64,000 bases of DNA from Hahella sp018986435 (GCF_050749805.1 NZ_CP192738.1:6448001-6512000), one strand, 5' to 3'; positions 34,193 through 43,502 are shown, counted from the first letter of the stretch. Program-made: numbers and translations. Notes: a model not told the origin generated them from the sequence alone.

Positions 34193-35097
34193 TGTCCTCT
34201 ATCAACGATCTTACCGTTTTTCATCAAACTGCTTTGCACGGCAGCCTCACCGCCGCCGCCCGCGAGCTGGATATGACCCCCGCCGCCGCCAGCGCCGCCA
34301 TCAAGCGCCTGGAGCAGAGCCTGGACACCGCCCTGTTCGTGCGCTCCACCCGCAGCCTGCGCCTTACCAGCGAGGGGGAGAGTTACCTGCTTCACTGCCG
34401 CGCGGCGTTGAACGCCCTGGATGCGGGGCGCCGGGAGTTACTGGCGAAGAAAGGCGAAATCAGCGGGACTCTGCGCATCTCCGCGTCCTCAGATTTTGGG
34501 CGCAATCTATTGATGCCCTGGCTGGACGAGTTTCAGACGCAATACCCCAATCTCGTGCTGCGCCTGGAGCTGACGGATCGGGTGGCGGACATCAATCGGG
34601 AAAACGTGGATATCGCCCTGCGCTATGGCGCGCCGCCCGACTCCAACCATGTCGCCTTCAATATCGTGAACACCCGGCGCATCATCTGCGGTTCGCCAGC
34701 GTATTTCGAACGCCATGGCGATCCATTGACGCCGCAGGATCTGCGCCACCATAACTGCCTGCTGTACCTGGTGGATGAGCGCGCCTATGACCAGTGGGGG
34801 TTTCACGACGGCGACCAGCGCATCAGCGTCAACGTCAAGGGTGACCGCATCAGCAACGACGCCGAAGCCGTCCACCGCTGGGCCGTCGCCGGCGTCGGTC
34901 TGGCCAATAAGTCCATGCTCGACATGAGCGACGACCTGCTCCATGGTCGCGTGCGCGCCACCCTGAGCCAATACGCCTGTGCGGAAATCAGCATGTATCT
35001 GGTGTGTCCAGGGAAGAAACAAGTGACGCCCGCCGCCTTGTTGTTGCGGGACTTTTTACGGGAGAAATGTTCTGCGGCGTTGGCGGCGGTGGAATAG
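34192..35097 (+). CDS. LysR-family transcriptional regulator
   Basis: 301 residues. N-terminal winged helix-turn-helix: INDLTVFHQTALHGSLTAAARELDMTPAAASAAIKRLEQSLDTALFVRSTRSLRLTSEGE. Two-lobed effector domain after residue 90. The start used is the ATG giving the family N-terminus; an ATG at 34117 would add 25 non-conserved residues. Divergent to the dehydrogenase gene, the classic layout for LysR control of a neighbour. Confidence 0.92.
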   Translation: MSSINDLTVFHQTALHGSLTAAARELDMTPAAASAAIKRLEQSLDTALFVRSTRSLRLTSEGESYLLHCRAALNALDAGRRELLAKKGEISGTLRISASSDFGRNLLMPWLDEFQTQYPNLVLRLELTDRVADINRENVDIALRYGAPPDSNHVAFNIVNTRRIICGSPAYFERHGDPLTPQDLRHHNCLLYLVDERAYDQWGFHDGDQRISVNVKGDRISNDAEAVHRWAVAGVGLANKSMLDMSDDLLHGRVRATLSQYACAEISMYLVCPGKKQVTPAALLLRDFLREKCSAALAAVE

Positions 35098-35136
35098 GCG
35101 TGTTTCTACTCCTGATTCAGTTTTATGCTCTGGGAA

Positions 35137-35653
35137 GCCCTTCGACAAGCTCAGGGCGAACGGTTGATTCTGATTATTGAGATGCAGCAGATACGCAGCC
35201 CTTCGACAGGCTCAGGGTGGATGGCTGATTCCGATTGTTGAGACGCAGCGGGTACGCAGCCCTTCGACAGGCTCAGGGTGAACGGTTGATCCCGATTGTT
35301 GAGGCGCAGCGGGTACGCAGCCCTTTGACAGGCTCAGGGTGGACGATTGATCCTGATTATTGAGACGCAGCGGGTGCGCAGCCCTTCGACAGGCTCAGGG
35401 TGAACGGTTGATTCCAATTATTGAGACGCAGCGGGTACGCAGCCCTTCCGCAGGGTCAGGGTGGACGATTGATCCTGATTATTGAGACGCAGCGGGTGCG
35501 CAGCCCTTCGACAGGCTCAGGGTGAACGGTTGATTCCAATTATTGAGACGCAGCGGGTACGCAGCCCTTCCGCAGGGTCAGGGTGGACGATTGATCCTGA
35601 TTATTGAGACGCAGCGGGTGCGCAGCCCTTCGACGGGCTCAGGGTGAACGGAG
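35137..35653. repeat. 61-bp tandem repeat array, nine units
   Basis: Unit starts (the GCCC of each core) fall at 35137, 35198, 35259, 35320, 35381, 35442, 35503, 35564 and 35625, exactly 61 bases apart. Each unit carries an inverted-repeat core like CCCTTCGACAGGCTCAGGG. Units 5-6 and 7-8 are identical pairs, so a 122-bp block was duplicated. The period is not a multiple of three and every frame is interrupted, so the array is not coding. Related single cores occur at 41070-41320 and 41993-42019. Confidence 0.95.
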
Positions 35654-35820
35654 TGGTGGCGCGAATCATACAAACGCGCAGTATTCTAAGGTCCGCTCGG
35701 TATTCAGAAGTACGCTCAGTTATCAGACGATAAAGTTGAGGCTCCATCTTGCTGCATAAACCGCTAAGCTTATAAATAAAAACTGCTTATTAATCAGGAC
35801 TTCCTCTCGATGGATACGCA
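35654..35820. promoter_or_regulatory. Promoter region of the Omp85-type gene
   Basis: AT-richer stretch between the repeat array and the ATG at 35821. It contains TATAAATAAAA about 35770-35780, a possible -10. Nothing else seen. Confidence 0.3.
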
Positions 35821-37551
35821 ATGAGCCCAATCTCCCCTCGCCGACCATTCCGCTGGCTCGTCGTCCTTGCGTCGGGTTGCTGCGCCGAACTCGCCTGGGC
35901 CGAGCAGGAAGCGGCGTTGAGCTGTCAGTATGCGGAAATCCAGCCCGGCGAGGTAGACTTCGATAACCCTCGCGAACAACTACGGCAGGAGCTGGGGTTA
36001 GCCATCCCGGAGGATGCGCAGATTGGCGAGGTCTATGTCTTTAATCGGGAGATTTTTGACGCAACTGATCCGGAAGAAGATCACTGGATTTACCGCACCG
36101 CCAACGCCTTGCATATCCGCACCCGCGAAGAAGCCGCCCGTTACCAGCTTCTGTTCAAAAGCGGCGATCCCTACGACCCGCATGTCCTGCAGCAAAGCGA
36201 GCGCGCTCTACGCGATAAATCCTACCTGTACAACGCCTGGGTGCGGCCCTTTCGCGTGTGCGGGCGAGTCGTGGATGTCGCCGTGGTCACCCGGGACTTA
36301 TGGACGTTACTGCCTGCGCTGGGTTTCAGTCGCAGCGGCGGCGAGAACACCACCATACTGGGCCTGACCGACGAGAACTTTCTGGGGTATGGCAAGCGTC
36401 TGGCTTTCAGCCACAAGAAAGATGAATCCCGCACCGGTTTTACCGTCGATTATCAGGACCCCAACCTGCTGGGCTCCCGCTGGACGTCCCAGTTAACGCT
36501 TTCGGAAAACAGCGACGGTTACCGCCGCGCCGCCCAGTTTGTGCGGCCCTTCTATAAAGTCGGGGCCAACTGGTCCGGCGGCGTCGCCTACAACCGCGAG
36601 CAACTGACGCAAAAACTTTATTACCGGGGCGATAGCGTCAGCGAGTTCAAGCTGCGCCTGGAGAGTTACGGCCTGTTCAGCGGACACTCCATTGGCGGCG
36701 GCGCTTTCAACGACCATCGCCTGCTTTACGGCTATGAGTACGCCCATTACGACTTCTCCGAAGAAGCGGGAGAAACGCCCCCCGATCCCTTTCCCGAGGA
36801 CCGCATCCTCAGCTATCCCTGGATCGGTTATCAGTACAGTGAGGACCTTTACTTCCAGACCTACAACTTCAATCAGATCCAACAGATCGAGGATATTCCC
36901 ACCGGCCTGCAGTTATATGCGCGACTGGGCTGGTCGTCGGAATCGTTCGGCGCCAGCGAGGATCAGTGGGTGCTGAAAAGCGGAATCAGCCGCGCGCTGC
37001 TTGCGGAACGCCTGCAATTCGCGGATATCCAGTTCGATCAGAGCGCTTACTGGAGTCCTTCGGGAGACCGGATGGAGAATATGGTCCTGGGCCTGCAAAC
37101 CCGTTACCTGCGCACCGAATCCAAGCGCAAGAACAGCTGGTACGCAGCGCTTAACCTGGCTTACAGCAAAGGCCTGACTTCAGACTTGCAGCTCACCCTG
37201 GGCGGCGATAACGGCCTGCGTGGTTATCCTTTGCGTTATCAGACGGGGGATCGCAGCTTTCTGCTCACCCTGGAGCGTCGTTACTACTCCAACTGGCATC
37301 CGTTCGAATTGTTTCGCCTGGGCGGCGCGGTCTTCGTGGATATGGGTCGGGCATGGTTTCCCGGCGAGGATAACGGTCCCAACAACGGCGTCCTGCACGA
37401 TGTCGGGATCGGTCTGCGTCTGACTTCCAGCCGTATCCAGGTCACACGCGTCCTGCACCTGGATATCGCCGTCCCATTGGACCGGGACGAAGGCGGCGGA
37501 GAGGAAATCGACGGCGTCCAGTTCCTCATCCGCGGCCGGCAAACGTTCTAG
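35821..37551 (+). CDS. Omp85-superfamily outer-membrane protein (BamA/TamA-like barrel)
   Basis: 576 residues with signal peptide (1-27, ending AWA). The N-terminal 150 residues contain one POTRA-like unit (HIRTREEAARYQLLFKSGDPYDPHVLQQSERALRDKSYL). The rest forms a 16-strand-type barrel with the family's loop-6 motif GGDNGLRGYP near residue 460 and aromatic-ending last strand IRGRQTF. Probably a surface-antigen type Omp85 protein in lipid or protein export to the outer membrane. Only one POTRA unit makes classic BamA unlikely. Confidence 0.88.
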   Translation: MSPISPRRPFRWLVVLASGCCAELAWAEQEAALSCQYAEIQPGEVDFDNPREQLRQELGLAIPEDAQIGEVYVFNREIFDATDPEEDHWIYRTANALHIRTREEAARYQLLFKSGDPYDPHVLQQSERALRDKSYLYNAWVRPFRVCGRVVDVAVVTRDLWTLLPALGFSRSGGENTTILGLTDENFLGYGKRLAFSHKKDESRTGFTVDYQDPNLLGSRWTSQLTLSENSDGYRRAAQFVRPFYKVGANWSGGVAYNREQLTQKLYYRGDSVSEFKLRLESYGLFSGHSIGGGAFNDHRLLYGYEYAHYDFSEEAGETPPDPFPEDRILSYPWIGYQYSEDLYFQTYNFNQIQQIEDIPTGLQLYARLGWSSESFGASEDQWVLKSGISRALLAERLQFADIQFDQSAYWSPSGDRMENMVLGLQTRYLRTESKRKNSWYAALNLAYSKGLTSDLQLTLGGDNGLRGYPLRYQTGDRSFLLTLERRYYSNWHPFELFRLGGAVFVDMGRAWFPGEDNGPNNGVLHDVGIGLRLTSSRIQVTRVLHLDIAVPLDRDEGGGEEIDGVQFLIRGRQTF

Positions 37552-37557
37552 CGCGGC

Positions 37558-39528
37558 TTAGCTGCCGATTACACCGCCGTCGTCTTTGGTGATGATGACG
37601 GTGGAAGCGCGAGGACGCGCGGAGCCGCCATCCGGCCAGTTGCTGGTGTAGCTGCCGTCGCCGTTTTTGCTGCCCGGATGCTGGACATTGACGAACATGG
37701 TTTTCAGGTCCGGCGTCGAGGTCACGCCGGTCACTTCGCAGTCCACCACGCCGGTGAAGAAGCGACGAATCTCGCGGGTGGACGGGTCGGCCGCGAGCAT
37801 CTGATCGTTGCCGAATTCTTCCGTGCCGCCGGTGTCCGTCTGAATCCACAACACGCCGCGCTTATCGAACCACAGGCCGTCCGGGCTGTTGAACTTGTTG
37901 CTGTCGTCCAGCGTCACCAGCGCCGCGCTCTCACCGGGCGTCGCCGTGCCGGCGGGACCGCCCAGCACAAAGATATCCCACTGGAATGCGGTGACGGAAT
38001 CACTGTTCTCGCGCCAGCGAATGATATGGCCATACTGATTATTGGGACGTGGATTCGCCGCGTCCACCTGGTCTTCCTTACGCTTGCTGTTGTTAGTCAG
38101 CGTGAAGTACGCCTCGCCAGTCGTGGGATGCACTGCGCCCCATTCAGGACGATCCATGGGCGTGGCCCCGACTGAGTCCGCCGCGGTGCGGGCGTTGATC
38201 AGGATATCCGCCTGATCCACGAAACCATTCGCGACAGTCAGGCTGTTTACGCCGTGAGACAACTCCAGCCATTCGCCGCTGCCGTCATCGTTAAACTTGG
38301 CCACGTACAGCTTGCCGTCGTCCAGCAGCGCGCCGCTGGCGGTGTCTGCGTAATAGGCTTGATTGGACACGTACTTATAGATGTATTCAAAACGAGAGTC
38401 GTCGCCGGAATAGCAAACGATCGGCTTGCCCTCTTCCACCAGACCAAAAATGATGCCTTCATGACCGAAGCGGCCCAGAGCGGTGCGCTTCTGCGGCGTG
38501 GAGGTCGGCTCGAACGGATCGATTTCCACAATCCAGCCATAGGTGTTGGGCTCATTGCGATAGTCGTCCGCAGCGCTGGCGCCTTTGCTGGTGGCGTCGA
38601 AACGTTCGTAGACATCCACGCCCGCAACGGTGTCCCAACCATAACGGGAACGGGTTCCCACACCATAACGAGAGAGATTGCGCGGCTTGGGATCATCATC
38701 GGTTTTGAAGTAACCCGCCCAATTCTCTTCACAGGCCAGATAGGTGCCCCAGGGCGTATACCCCATGGAGCAGTTGTTCAGCGTGCCCCGCGCCAGAGTT
38801 CCCTCATTGCTGTGCTTGGTCACCGCATAGTCGGTTCCGCGCACGGGTCCGCGCAACTCCATGTCGGTAGCGCCGGTCACGCGACGGTTGTACTGGCTGC
38901 CGTGGACGATATCCCAAACGCCGGCGGTTTTCTTGATGTGAATAACGCTGACGCCATGGGCGGCCACTTCTTTGTGCACTTCCGCTTCAGGGCGGACGCC
39001 GCCGACTTCGGTCGGGCCGTCAGGGTGCAGGAAGTCCGGCTCGATGTATTCGTGGTTCATCACCAGCAGGCCTTCTTCGGAGTTGGAGCCGCCCTCTTTC
39101 ACATCGATGGGGAAATAGTGCATGCCGTCATGGTTCATGCCTACCTGTTGCTCCTGATCGGCGCCGGTGTTGGTTCCGTCGCCCAGATAGTCTGGCAGCG
39201 CGCCGGTCAGCGGTGTGCCCCAGGGAACAAACGGCGTCGCGGTGTAGCCGGCGGCCACTTTCACTTCATTGGCCACACTGGTGGCGATCGCGGTGAAGCC
39301 CAGCAAAGGTCCCTGGTTGTCATCAGGGTCGCCGCCGTCGTTGTCGTTGCTGCAACCGATCAGCGACATGCCCAGCATGCCCGCCAACGCGGCGCTGACG
39401 CCGCCTTTGATGACGGTGCGGCGGGCGATGCGGGTTTCAAGCACGGAAGCGAAAGGGCGGTTTCCGGAAAAGTTGGTGACTGGATCAATTCCGGAGTTGT
39501 CGAATTCGAATTTTTTTATGTCGGACAT
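37558..39528 (-). CDS. phoX: PhoX-family alkaline phosphatase
   Basis: 656 residues from the ATG behind AGAGGT. Twin-arginine signal with RRTVIKGG near residue 36 and a lipobox-like LIGCSN after it. Family blocks in order: GMNHDGMHYFP, LLVMNHEY, HGVSVIHI, SMGYTPWGTYLACEENW, YGWIVEIDPFEP, LGRFGHEG, YSGDDSRFEYIYKYVS, WGAVHPTTGEAYFTLTNNS, FNSPDGLWFDKRGVLWIQTD. PhoX enzymes bind calcium and iron and release phosphate from organic esters in the periplasm. A candidate Pho box lies upstream. Confidence 0.93.
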   Translation of the reverse strand: MSDIKKFEFDNSGIDPVTNFSGNRPFASVLETRIARRTVIKGGVSAALAGMLGMSLIGCSNDNDGGDPDDNQGPLLGFTAIATSVANEVKVAAGYTATPFVPWGTPLTGALPDYLGDGTNTGADQEQQVGMNHDGMHYFPIDVKEGGSNSEEGLLVMNHEYIEPDFLHPDGPTEVGGVRPEAEVHKEVAAHGVSVIHIKKTAGVWDIVHGSQYNRRVTGATDMELRGPVRGTDYAVTKHSNEGTLARGTLNNCSMGYTPWGTYLACEENWAGYFKTDDDPKPRNLSRYGVGTRSRYGWDTVAGVDVYERFDATSKGASAADDYRNEPNTYGWIVEIDPFEPTSTPQKRTALGRFGHEGIIFGLVEEGKPIVCYSGDDSRFEYIYKYVSNQAYYADTASGALLDDGKLYVAKFNDDGSGEWLELSHGVNSLTVANGFVDQADILINARTAADSVGATPMDRPEWGAVHPTTGEAYFTLTNNSKRKEDQVDAANPRPNNQYGHIIRWRENSDSVTAFQWDIFVLGGPAGTATPGESAALVTLDDSNKFNSPDGLWFDKRGVLWIQTDTGGTEEFGNDQMLAADPSTREIRRFFTGVVDCEVTGVTSTPDLKTMFVNVQHPGSKNGDGSYTSNWPDGGSARPRASTVIITKDDGGVIGS

Positions 39529-39574
39529 ACTCAAACCTCTTCTCATCAGAGTTCACTTCAGAACGCAGTGGGCC

Positions 39575-39609
39575 AGAAATACCGGAAAGAGGTGACAGCA
39601 TGGTTACAA
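39575..39609 (-). promoter_or_regulatory. Candidate Pho box and -10 of phoX
   Basis: Minus strand: TTGTAAC (39609-39603), four bases, CTGTCAC (39598-39592). This is the direct 7-4-7 repeat of a PhoB site, 64 bases upstream of the ATG. TATTTC starts 10 bases further on (39581-39576), the spacing expected for a -10. Only one base differs from the consensus CTGTCAT-type second repeat at each key position. Confidence 0.6.
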
Positions 39610-39720
39610 TTAGATTTCATTACGGGAGCAGCAGTTAGGCGTCCTTCTCGCTTAATATCGACGCTTCGCCGATTTTATGACGCCCGGCTTGAGTCGGGCG
39701 ACAGAGCGCCGAGGCAAAAA

Positions 39721-40497
39721 CTACTTAAGCCCGTATTTTTCCTGCAACGCCTGAATCGTCTCTGCAGGCAACGCGGACTTTTGGCCATTGAGATAGACAG
39801 CGGCTTTGTCGCGACGTTCCATGCCGACCAGGGCCTGCACAATGCGTTCGGACAGTTCGGGGTCTTTTTGCAGTTGCGGATCGCTTTCCTGCGCCGTCAC
39901 GCCAGCCTGGACGACGGTGAGGTAGTCTTTGGTCTCCAGTGCGGCCTTGCTCAGCAGCACGTAGCCTTCCAGCGTGAGTTCGATCTTCAGGGAGGTCGTC
40001 ACCGCCTTCACCGCGTCGTCATAGCGCCCGCTGGCGTAGTAGGAATGCGCCAGAGTCAGGGGAGGAACAGACCAGTCGGGGTAGGCTTTGATGAGCTTGT
40101 TCATTAGTGATTCCACCGCTTCGAACGCCCCCTGCTGAATGCCTATCTCGGCGATTTTTATGTAGGGCCAGCGATTGCCGGGATCGAGTTTGACGCTTTG
40201 GTTAAACGCCTGCAGCGCGGCTTCGTTTTGTTGTAAATCCTGGTAGATTTTCCCCAGCCAGTATTCATAACGCCCGTCTGTTTCGCCCAGCTCCGGCTCC
40301 AGCGAACGCCAATAATCCAGCGCCTGTTGCGGCGACTTGATTTCACTCAGCTTCTCCACATAGGCCAGTACTTTTTGTTGATCAACGTCTTTCTCGACAG
40401 CAAAGGTCGCCGCTGCCCACAGCAGCGCAAACAAAGCCGCTATTCCGCGCAGACAAGAGAGAGCGCCGACGCGGACCAATGTCACTCTTTTCTTCAT
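39721..40497 (-). CDS. Secreted TPR-repeat protein
   Basis: 258 residues with a signal peptide (to about residue 33, ATFA). Several TPR-like helical pairs: GRYEYWLGKIYQDLQQNEAALQAFNQSVKLDP, PPLTLAHSYYASGRYDDAVKAVTTSLKI. Protein-protein interaction in the periplasm is likely. It is followed upstream, on the same strand, by the small gene at 40510. Confidence 0.82.
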   Translation of the reverse strand: MKKRVTLVRVGALSCLRGIAALFALLWAAATFAVEKDVDQQKVLAYVEKLSEIKSPQQALDYWRSLEPELGETDGRYEYWLGKIYQDLQQNEAALQAFNQSVKLDPGNRWPYIKIAEIGIQQGAFEAVESLMNKLIKAYPDWSVPPLTLAHSYYASGRYDDAVKAVTTSLKIELTLEGYVLLSKAALETKDYLTVVQAGVTAQESDPQLQKDPELSERIVQALVGMERRDKAAVYLNGQKSALPAETIQALQEKYGLK

Positions 40498-40509
40498 GCA
40501 CTACCCCGT

Positions 40510-40956
40510 TTATAAATTCTCCGCGTTCTGCGAGGGAGATAGCCATTCGACTGGCAACTTAGACACAGGCGACCTTGTTTCGCTCAATGGCGCATATTCA
40601 ATACGTATCCGCTCGCCTTCAACCATAATTTTGGTCGGAGCCTGGTTCTCCGCCCCCTCGGGTCCCCTGTCGATATAAACATTATCAAGGGCTTCGGAAC
40701 TGACGCCACCACATTGATCGTAGACGAGGTCTCCGCGATACAGCGTCAAGAACTCAAGCTTATCCGCCCACCCTGACACGACATAATAAAGCTGATAAGC
40801 GTCGCCGTTCATTTCTTTGGAACTTAGCAGGCTGTATTGATCTGGTATAAAACATTTATCTGGTTCGCGGGTCGTCCAAAGATACGCCAGCGCCGTTATC
40901 GCCAGGAGCGCCAATATAAAAATGGTCAGAGACAGGTACTTCAGAAACTTCCACAC
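40510..40956 (-). CDS. Small membrane-anchored protein of unknown function
   Basis: 148 residues, GTG start. N-terminal helix (residues 5-27, LSLTIFILALLAITALAYLW) then a soluble domain with two Cys (about 35 and 82). Twelve bases upstream of the TPR gene on the same strand, so probably one transcript. Confidence 0.72.
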   Translation of the reverse strand: MWKFLKYLSLTIFILALLAITALAYLWTTREPDKCFIPDQYSLLSSKEMNGDAYQLYYVVSGWADKLEFLTLYRGDLVYDQCGGVSSEALDNVYIDRGPEGAENQAPTKIMVEGERIRIEYAPLSETRSPVSKLPVEWLSPSQNAENL

Positions 40957-41045
40957 GCTTGCTTACGCCCTTTGTGTTTTATCGCGCCAGTGAGTATAGG
41001 GTTAGCGGTTTGGTTCAGGCAAAGGCGTCTGGGCTACCGGCGGTT

Positions 41046-41325
41046 TCTTTGGCGCTCTGGGAGGCCCTTCGACAGGCTCAGGGCGAGCGGGGAGTATTTA
41101 GTGGCCCGGTGGGCGAGAGTGTGTGGGATTGGGTGTTGTATTGGATCAGTCTTTACTGAGGGTCTTTGGCGCTCTGGGAGGCCCTTCGACAGGCTCAGGG
41201 CGAACGGAGGTATTTAGTGGCCCGGTGGGCGAGAGTATGTGGGGGTGGGTGTTGTATTGGATCAGTCTTTATGAGGGTCTTTGGCGCTCTGGGAGGCCCT
41301 TCGACGGGCTCAGGGCGAGCGGGGG
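41046..41325. repeat. 117-bp tandem repeat with CCCTTCGAC cores
   Basis: Two full near-identical copies start at about 41046 and 41163 (GGCGCTC at 41051, 41168, then 41283) with a third partial copy ending in the G-tract. Each carries a core like that of the 35-kb array. Small indels of 1-2 bases distinguish the copies. Confidence 0.9.
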
Positions 41326-41333
41326 GGGGGGGG
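41321..41333. repeat. G13 homopolymer tract
   Basis: Thirteen consecutive G at the end of the 117-bp repeats, 120 bases upstream of the next gene. Long homopolymers are prone to slippage, and also to sequencing error. Confidence 0.95.
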
Positions 41334-41452
41334 TTATGTCTCCCTTTATTCGCGTTTTTTTCGTCTGGGGTCAGCTGCTGGCTATTCCCCTGTTCGAATA
41401 ACTTTGGCATAAAGGCGCTGGTTTTAATGGGACAGCTTATCAGGAGTCTGAC

Positions 41453-41953
41453 TTGCACTATGTCGATATGAGTAAAGTGGTGGAAACTTCCGCTTACTTA
41501 AAAACGCTTTCACAGGATAAAGACGATTTTTCCGAGCTTCTGCGCGCGGCGGGAGATGAGCTCGCTTTCTACAATTGGTGCGAGGAGATCCTGCAGTCTT
41601 ATATCGGCATGTATACGCCGGGCATCCTGGGGGTGTTTCTTTTTCAGATTCGCCCGGCGCGGTCGGAGGTGAACGAATGGGTCTGGGTGATTACCGGCGA
41701 TCTGCCCACGGCTTATATCACCACGGAAGACGCGCCCAATGCCGCCTGCGCTTTGGATGGCTATATCGGAGCCATGGAGGAATGGGTGGCGGCGGTGGAG
41801 CAAGGCGAGTCGGTGCAGAATCTGATTCCAGTGAATGCGCCGCCAACGCCTGAATACGCGCAAGCGTTGAAGGTCAGGCTGGAGCTGCTGGATCAGCATA
41901 TTCTTGCTGATTATCAGGATGATCTCGCGCAAACCGGACCGGCGGAATCATAA
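41453..41953 (+). CDS. DUF4826-like protein
   Basis: 166 residues, TTG start with AGGAG 6 bases upstream (ATG at 41468 is the alternative). EVNEWVWVITGDLPTAYITTEDAPNAACALDGYIGAMEEWVAAVEQG is the part I associate with DUF4826 proteins. The function is not established; such small acidic proteins are often immunity or accessory factors. Confidence 0.75.
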   Translation: MHYVDMSKVVETSAYLKTLSQDKDDFSELLRAAGDELAFYNWCEEILQSYIGMYTPGILGVFLFQIRPARSEVNEWVWVITGDLPTAYITTEDAPNAACALDGYIGAMEEWVAAVEQGESVQNLIPVNAPPTPEYAQALKVRLELLDQHILADYQDDLAQTGPAES

Positions 41954-41992
41954 AGCAACGTCTGGAAGCAGGGAAAGTTGACGCTCTGGAAG

Positions 41993-42019
41993 GCCCTTCG
42001 ACGAGCTCAGGGCGAACGG
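41993..42019. repeat. Dispersed CCCTTCGAC repeat core
   Basis: Single copy of the inverted-repeat core found in the arrays at 35 and 41 kb, immediately upstream of the SGNH hydrolase stop region. Confidence 0.85.
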
Positions 42020-42071
42020 GTTTATCCCGTATGCCCGCCCCGTGTTCTCGCTTGAAGCGAGGCAGGTGTGC

Positions 42072-42728
42072 TTAGACGTAGACTCTGCTCTCTCCGGTTC
42101 CAAACGCATGCAGCGTCACAACTCGCTGAATAACCTTGGCGATTTTCTTCCCGCCTTGGGCGGAGGGCTCAATGGGGGATCTGGCGGAGTAATCTCCTAC
42201 ATCCTGACAAAGGTTGCGCAGATCGATGACAGGGAGCCGTCTGGCGATGGCTTCCTCCAGAATAATCTCGTTAAACAGCGCCAGCCCGGCCAACGCTTCC
42301 GTTCCCAGGCCCGGGGTGTTGTTGTAAACGGTGCAGACCACCAGATTCGGGCTTTTTTCCAGCAGGGCTTCCAGCATGTTGCTGTAGTTGGAGCGAAAGG
42401 CGTCGCGCTCCCGGTCCATCGCGCGCATGGCCGCGCCGACAGTGTTGACGCGGGCGTCCAGAATGTTAATCACGCTCAGGGCGTCATTGCCGCCACAGCT
42501 CACGATGACGTGAGAGGCGTCGTCGGGAAAATCCACCAGTTGCTCCGACACATCCGTGGTGACGCTGCCGTCCACCGCGATCAGGGTCACCTTCACGTCG
42601 TCCCCAACCGCCGCCTGCAATTTCTCGACAACAGAGTCGCCTTCATCAACGTAGGATGCATTATCAAAAATGGAATCGCCGACCAGAACAATATGCACCG
42701 GCGTATTTATCGCGCTTGCTTTAGCCAT
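42072..42728 (-). CDS. SGNH/GDSL-family hydrolase
   Basis: 218 residues from the ATG, ahead of VHIVLVGDSIFDN (block I with catalytic Ser); a GTG at 42806 would add 26 residues. VIVSCGGNDA is block III (Gly-Asn). The last block reads SPIEPSAQGGKKIA, with Glu where classic members have the DxxH histidine, so the catalytic base may differ or the branch is atypical. Esterase or lipase-like activity is expected; substrate unknown. Confidence 0.82.
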   Translation of the reverse strand: MAKASAINTPVHIVLVGDSIFDNASYVDEGDSVVEKLQAAVGDDVKVTLIAVDGSVTTDVSEQLVDFPDDASHVIVSCGGNDALSVINILDARVNTVGAAMRAMDRERDAFRSNYSNMLEALLEKSPNLVVCTVYNNTPGLGTEALAGLALFNEIILEEAIARRLPVIDLRNLCQDVGDYSARSPIEPSAQGGKKIAKVIQRVVTLHAFGTGESRVYV

Positions 42729-42882
42729 AACCCTGCTCAACTCGTCTCTCAGATGCCCACTACTAAAAGTCTTTTCCTTGTTCTCTGCTAAAAACAGATA
42801 GCCCACTATTCCCGGTTTAACCAGCGGCCGGAGGATTTACCCTACGCGAATGCAGCGTATTTCTCAGAATAAACCGCCAATC

Positions 42883-42903
42883 ACCAAGCCGGCTTTCTAT
42901 ACA
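42883..42903. repeat. Short conserved upstream element, copy 1
   Basis: A 21-base stretch (ACCAAGCC-G-GCTTTCTATACA) recurs with one change at 55897-55917. Both copies lie upstream of the paralogous genes at 42998 and 56674. Confidence 0.6.
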
Positions 42904-42997
42904 GCTCCGCCCCCAACATGGATAATTTTCCGCACAAAGCGAACCGCTTCAACCCGAGTATACGCCGGGAAAGTAGAACAGGAAAAAGTGAAATTTA

Positions 42998-43474
42998 ATG
43001 ACATCGCCGACGCTTGCAAAACCCATGTGGCTATCCGGGACAGAGTGTAAAGTCGGCATTCTCTATCTGGTGGCGATCGCCTACCCGGCGGGGTTGGTTT
43101 ATGACGCCATGTATCGCGCATATGACCGCCAAAGCAGCCAGACCCGATGTTGGAACGGCTTCGACTCCCCCACCGCTGAAGTAATAGGCTACATGCCCGT
43201 CAAAGACGCCTTACGATACCTGACCGGTGCCTATTACATCGAGGAAGACTACCAGGCCGAGGCCGCCATATTGCCTTGGCGCGACGGCGAACCAGACGCC
43301 AAAGCGCCCCAGATCACCGCAGCCCCAGGCTCCTACGATATCCTGACCTGGGATGAAGAGTTCGGCTGGAGCACTCCCATCGCCTACTGTCGCGGGCATA
43401 TCCCACTGGATGCATTTCTGAACGCAGTCGCCAGACATATTCCGCTGACCCGCAAGACTTGCTGTCGGCCTTAA
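42998..43474 (+). CDS. Small protein, paralogue of the 56674 gene
   Basis: 158 residues, not recognised. It shares with the protein at 56674-57132 a pattern across most of its length: YPAG-VYD near the N-terminus, VIGYMPV-, and the signature YD-x-x-TWDEEFGWS-x-P-x-x-x-C-x-x-x-IPLD-FL. Probably small cytoplasmic proteins of one family. Weak ribosome site. Confidence 0.7.
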   Translation: MTSPTLAKPMWLSGTECKVGILYLVAIAYPAGLVYDAMYRAYDRQSSQTRCWNGFDSPTAEVIGYMPVKDALRYLTGAYYIEEDYQAEAAILPWRDGEPDAKAPQITAAPGSYDILTWDEEFGWSTPIAYCRGHIPLDAFLNAVARHIPLTRKTCCRP

Positions 43475-43502
43475 CGTTGCACTGTCAGGACACAACAACC
43501 CA

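Noticed and set aside
35137..35653. CRISPR array
   Set aside because: Units are directly adjacent, 61 bases long and repeat over their full length; there are no unique spacers and no cas genes.
38254..40107. Very long plus-strand open frame of 617 codons
   Set aside because: It is antisense to phoX and the TPR gene, whose motifs are unmistakable. The frame is a GC-bias shadow.
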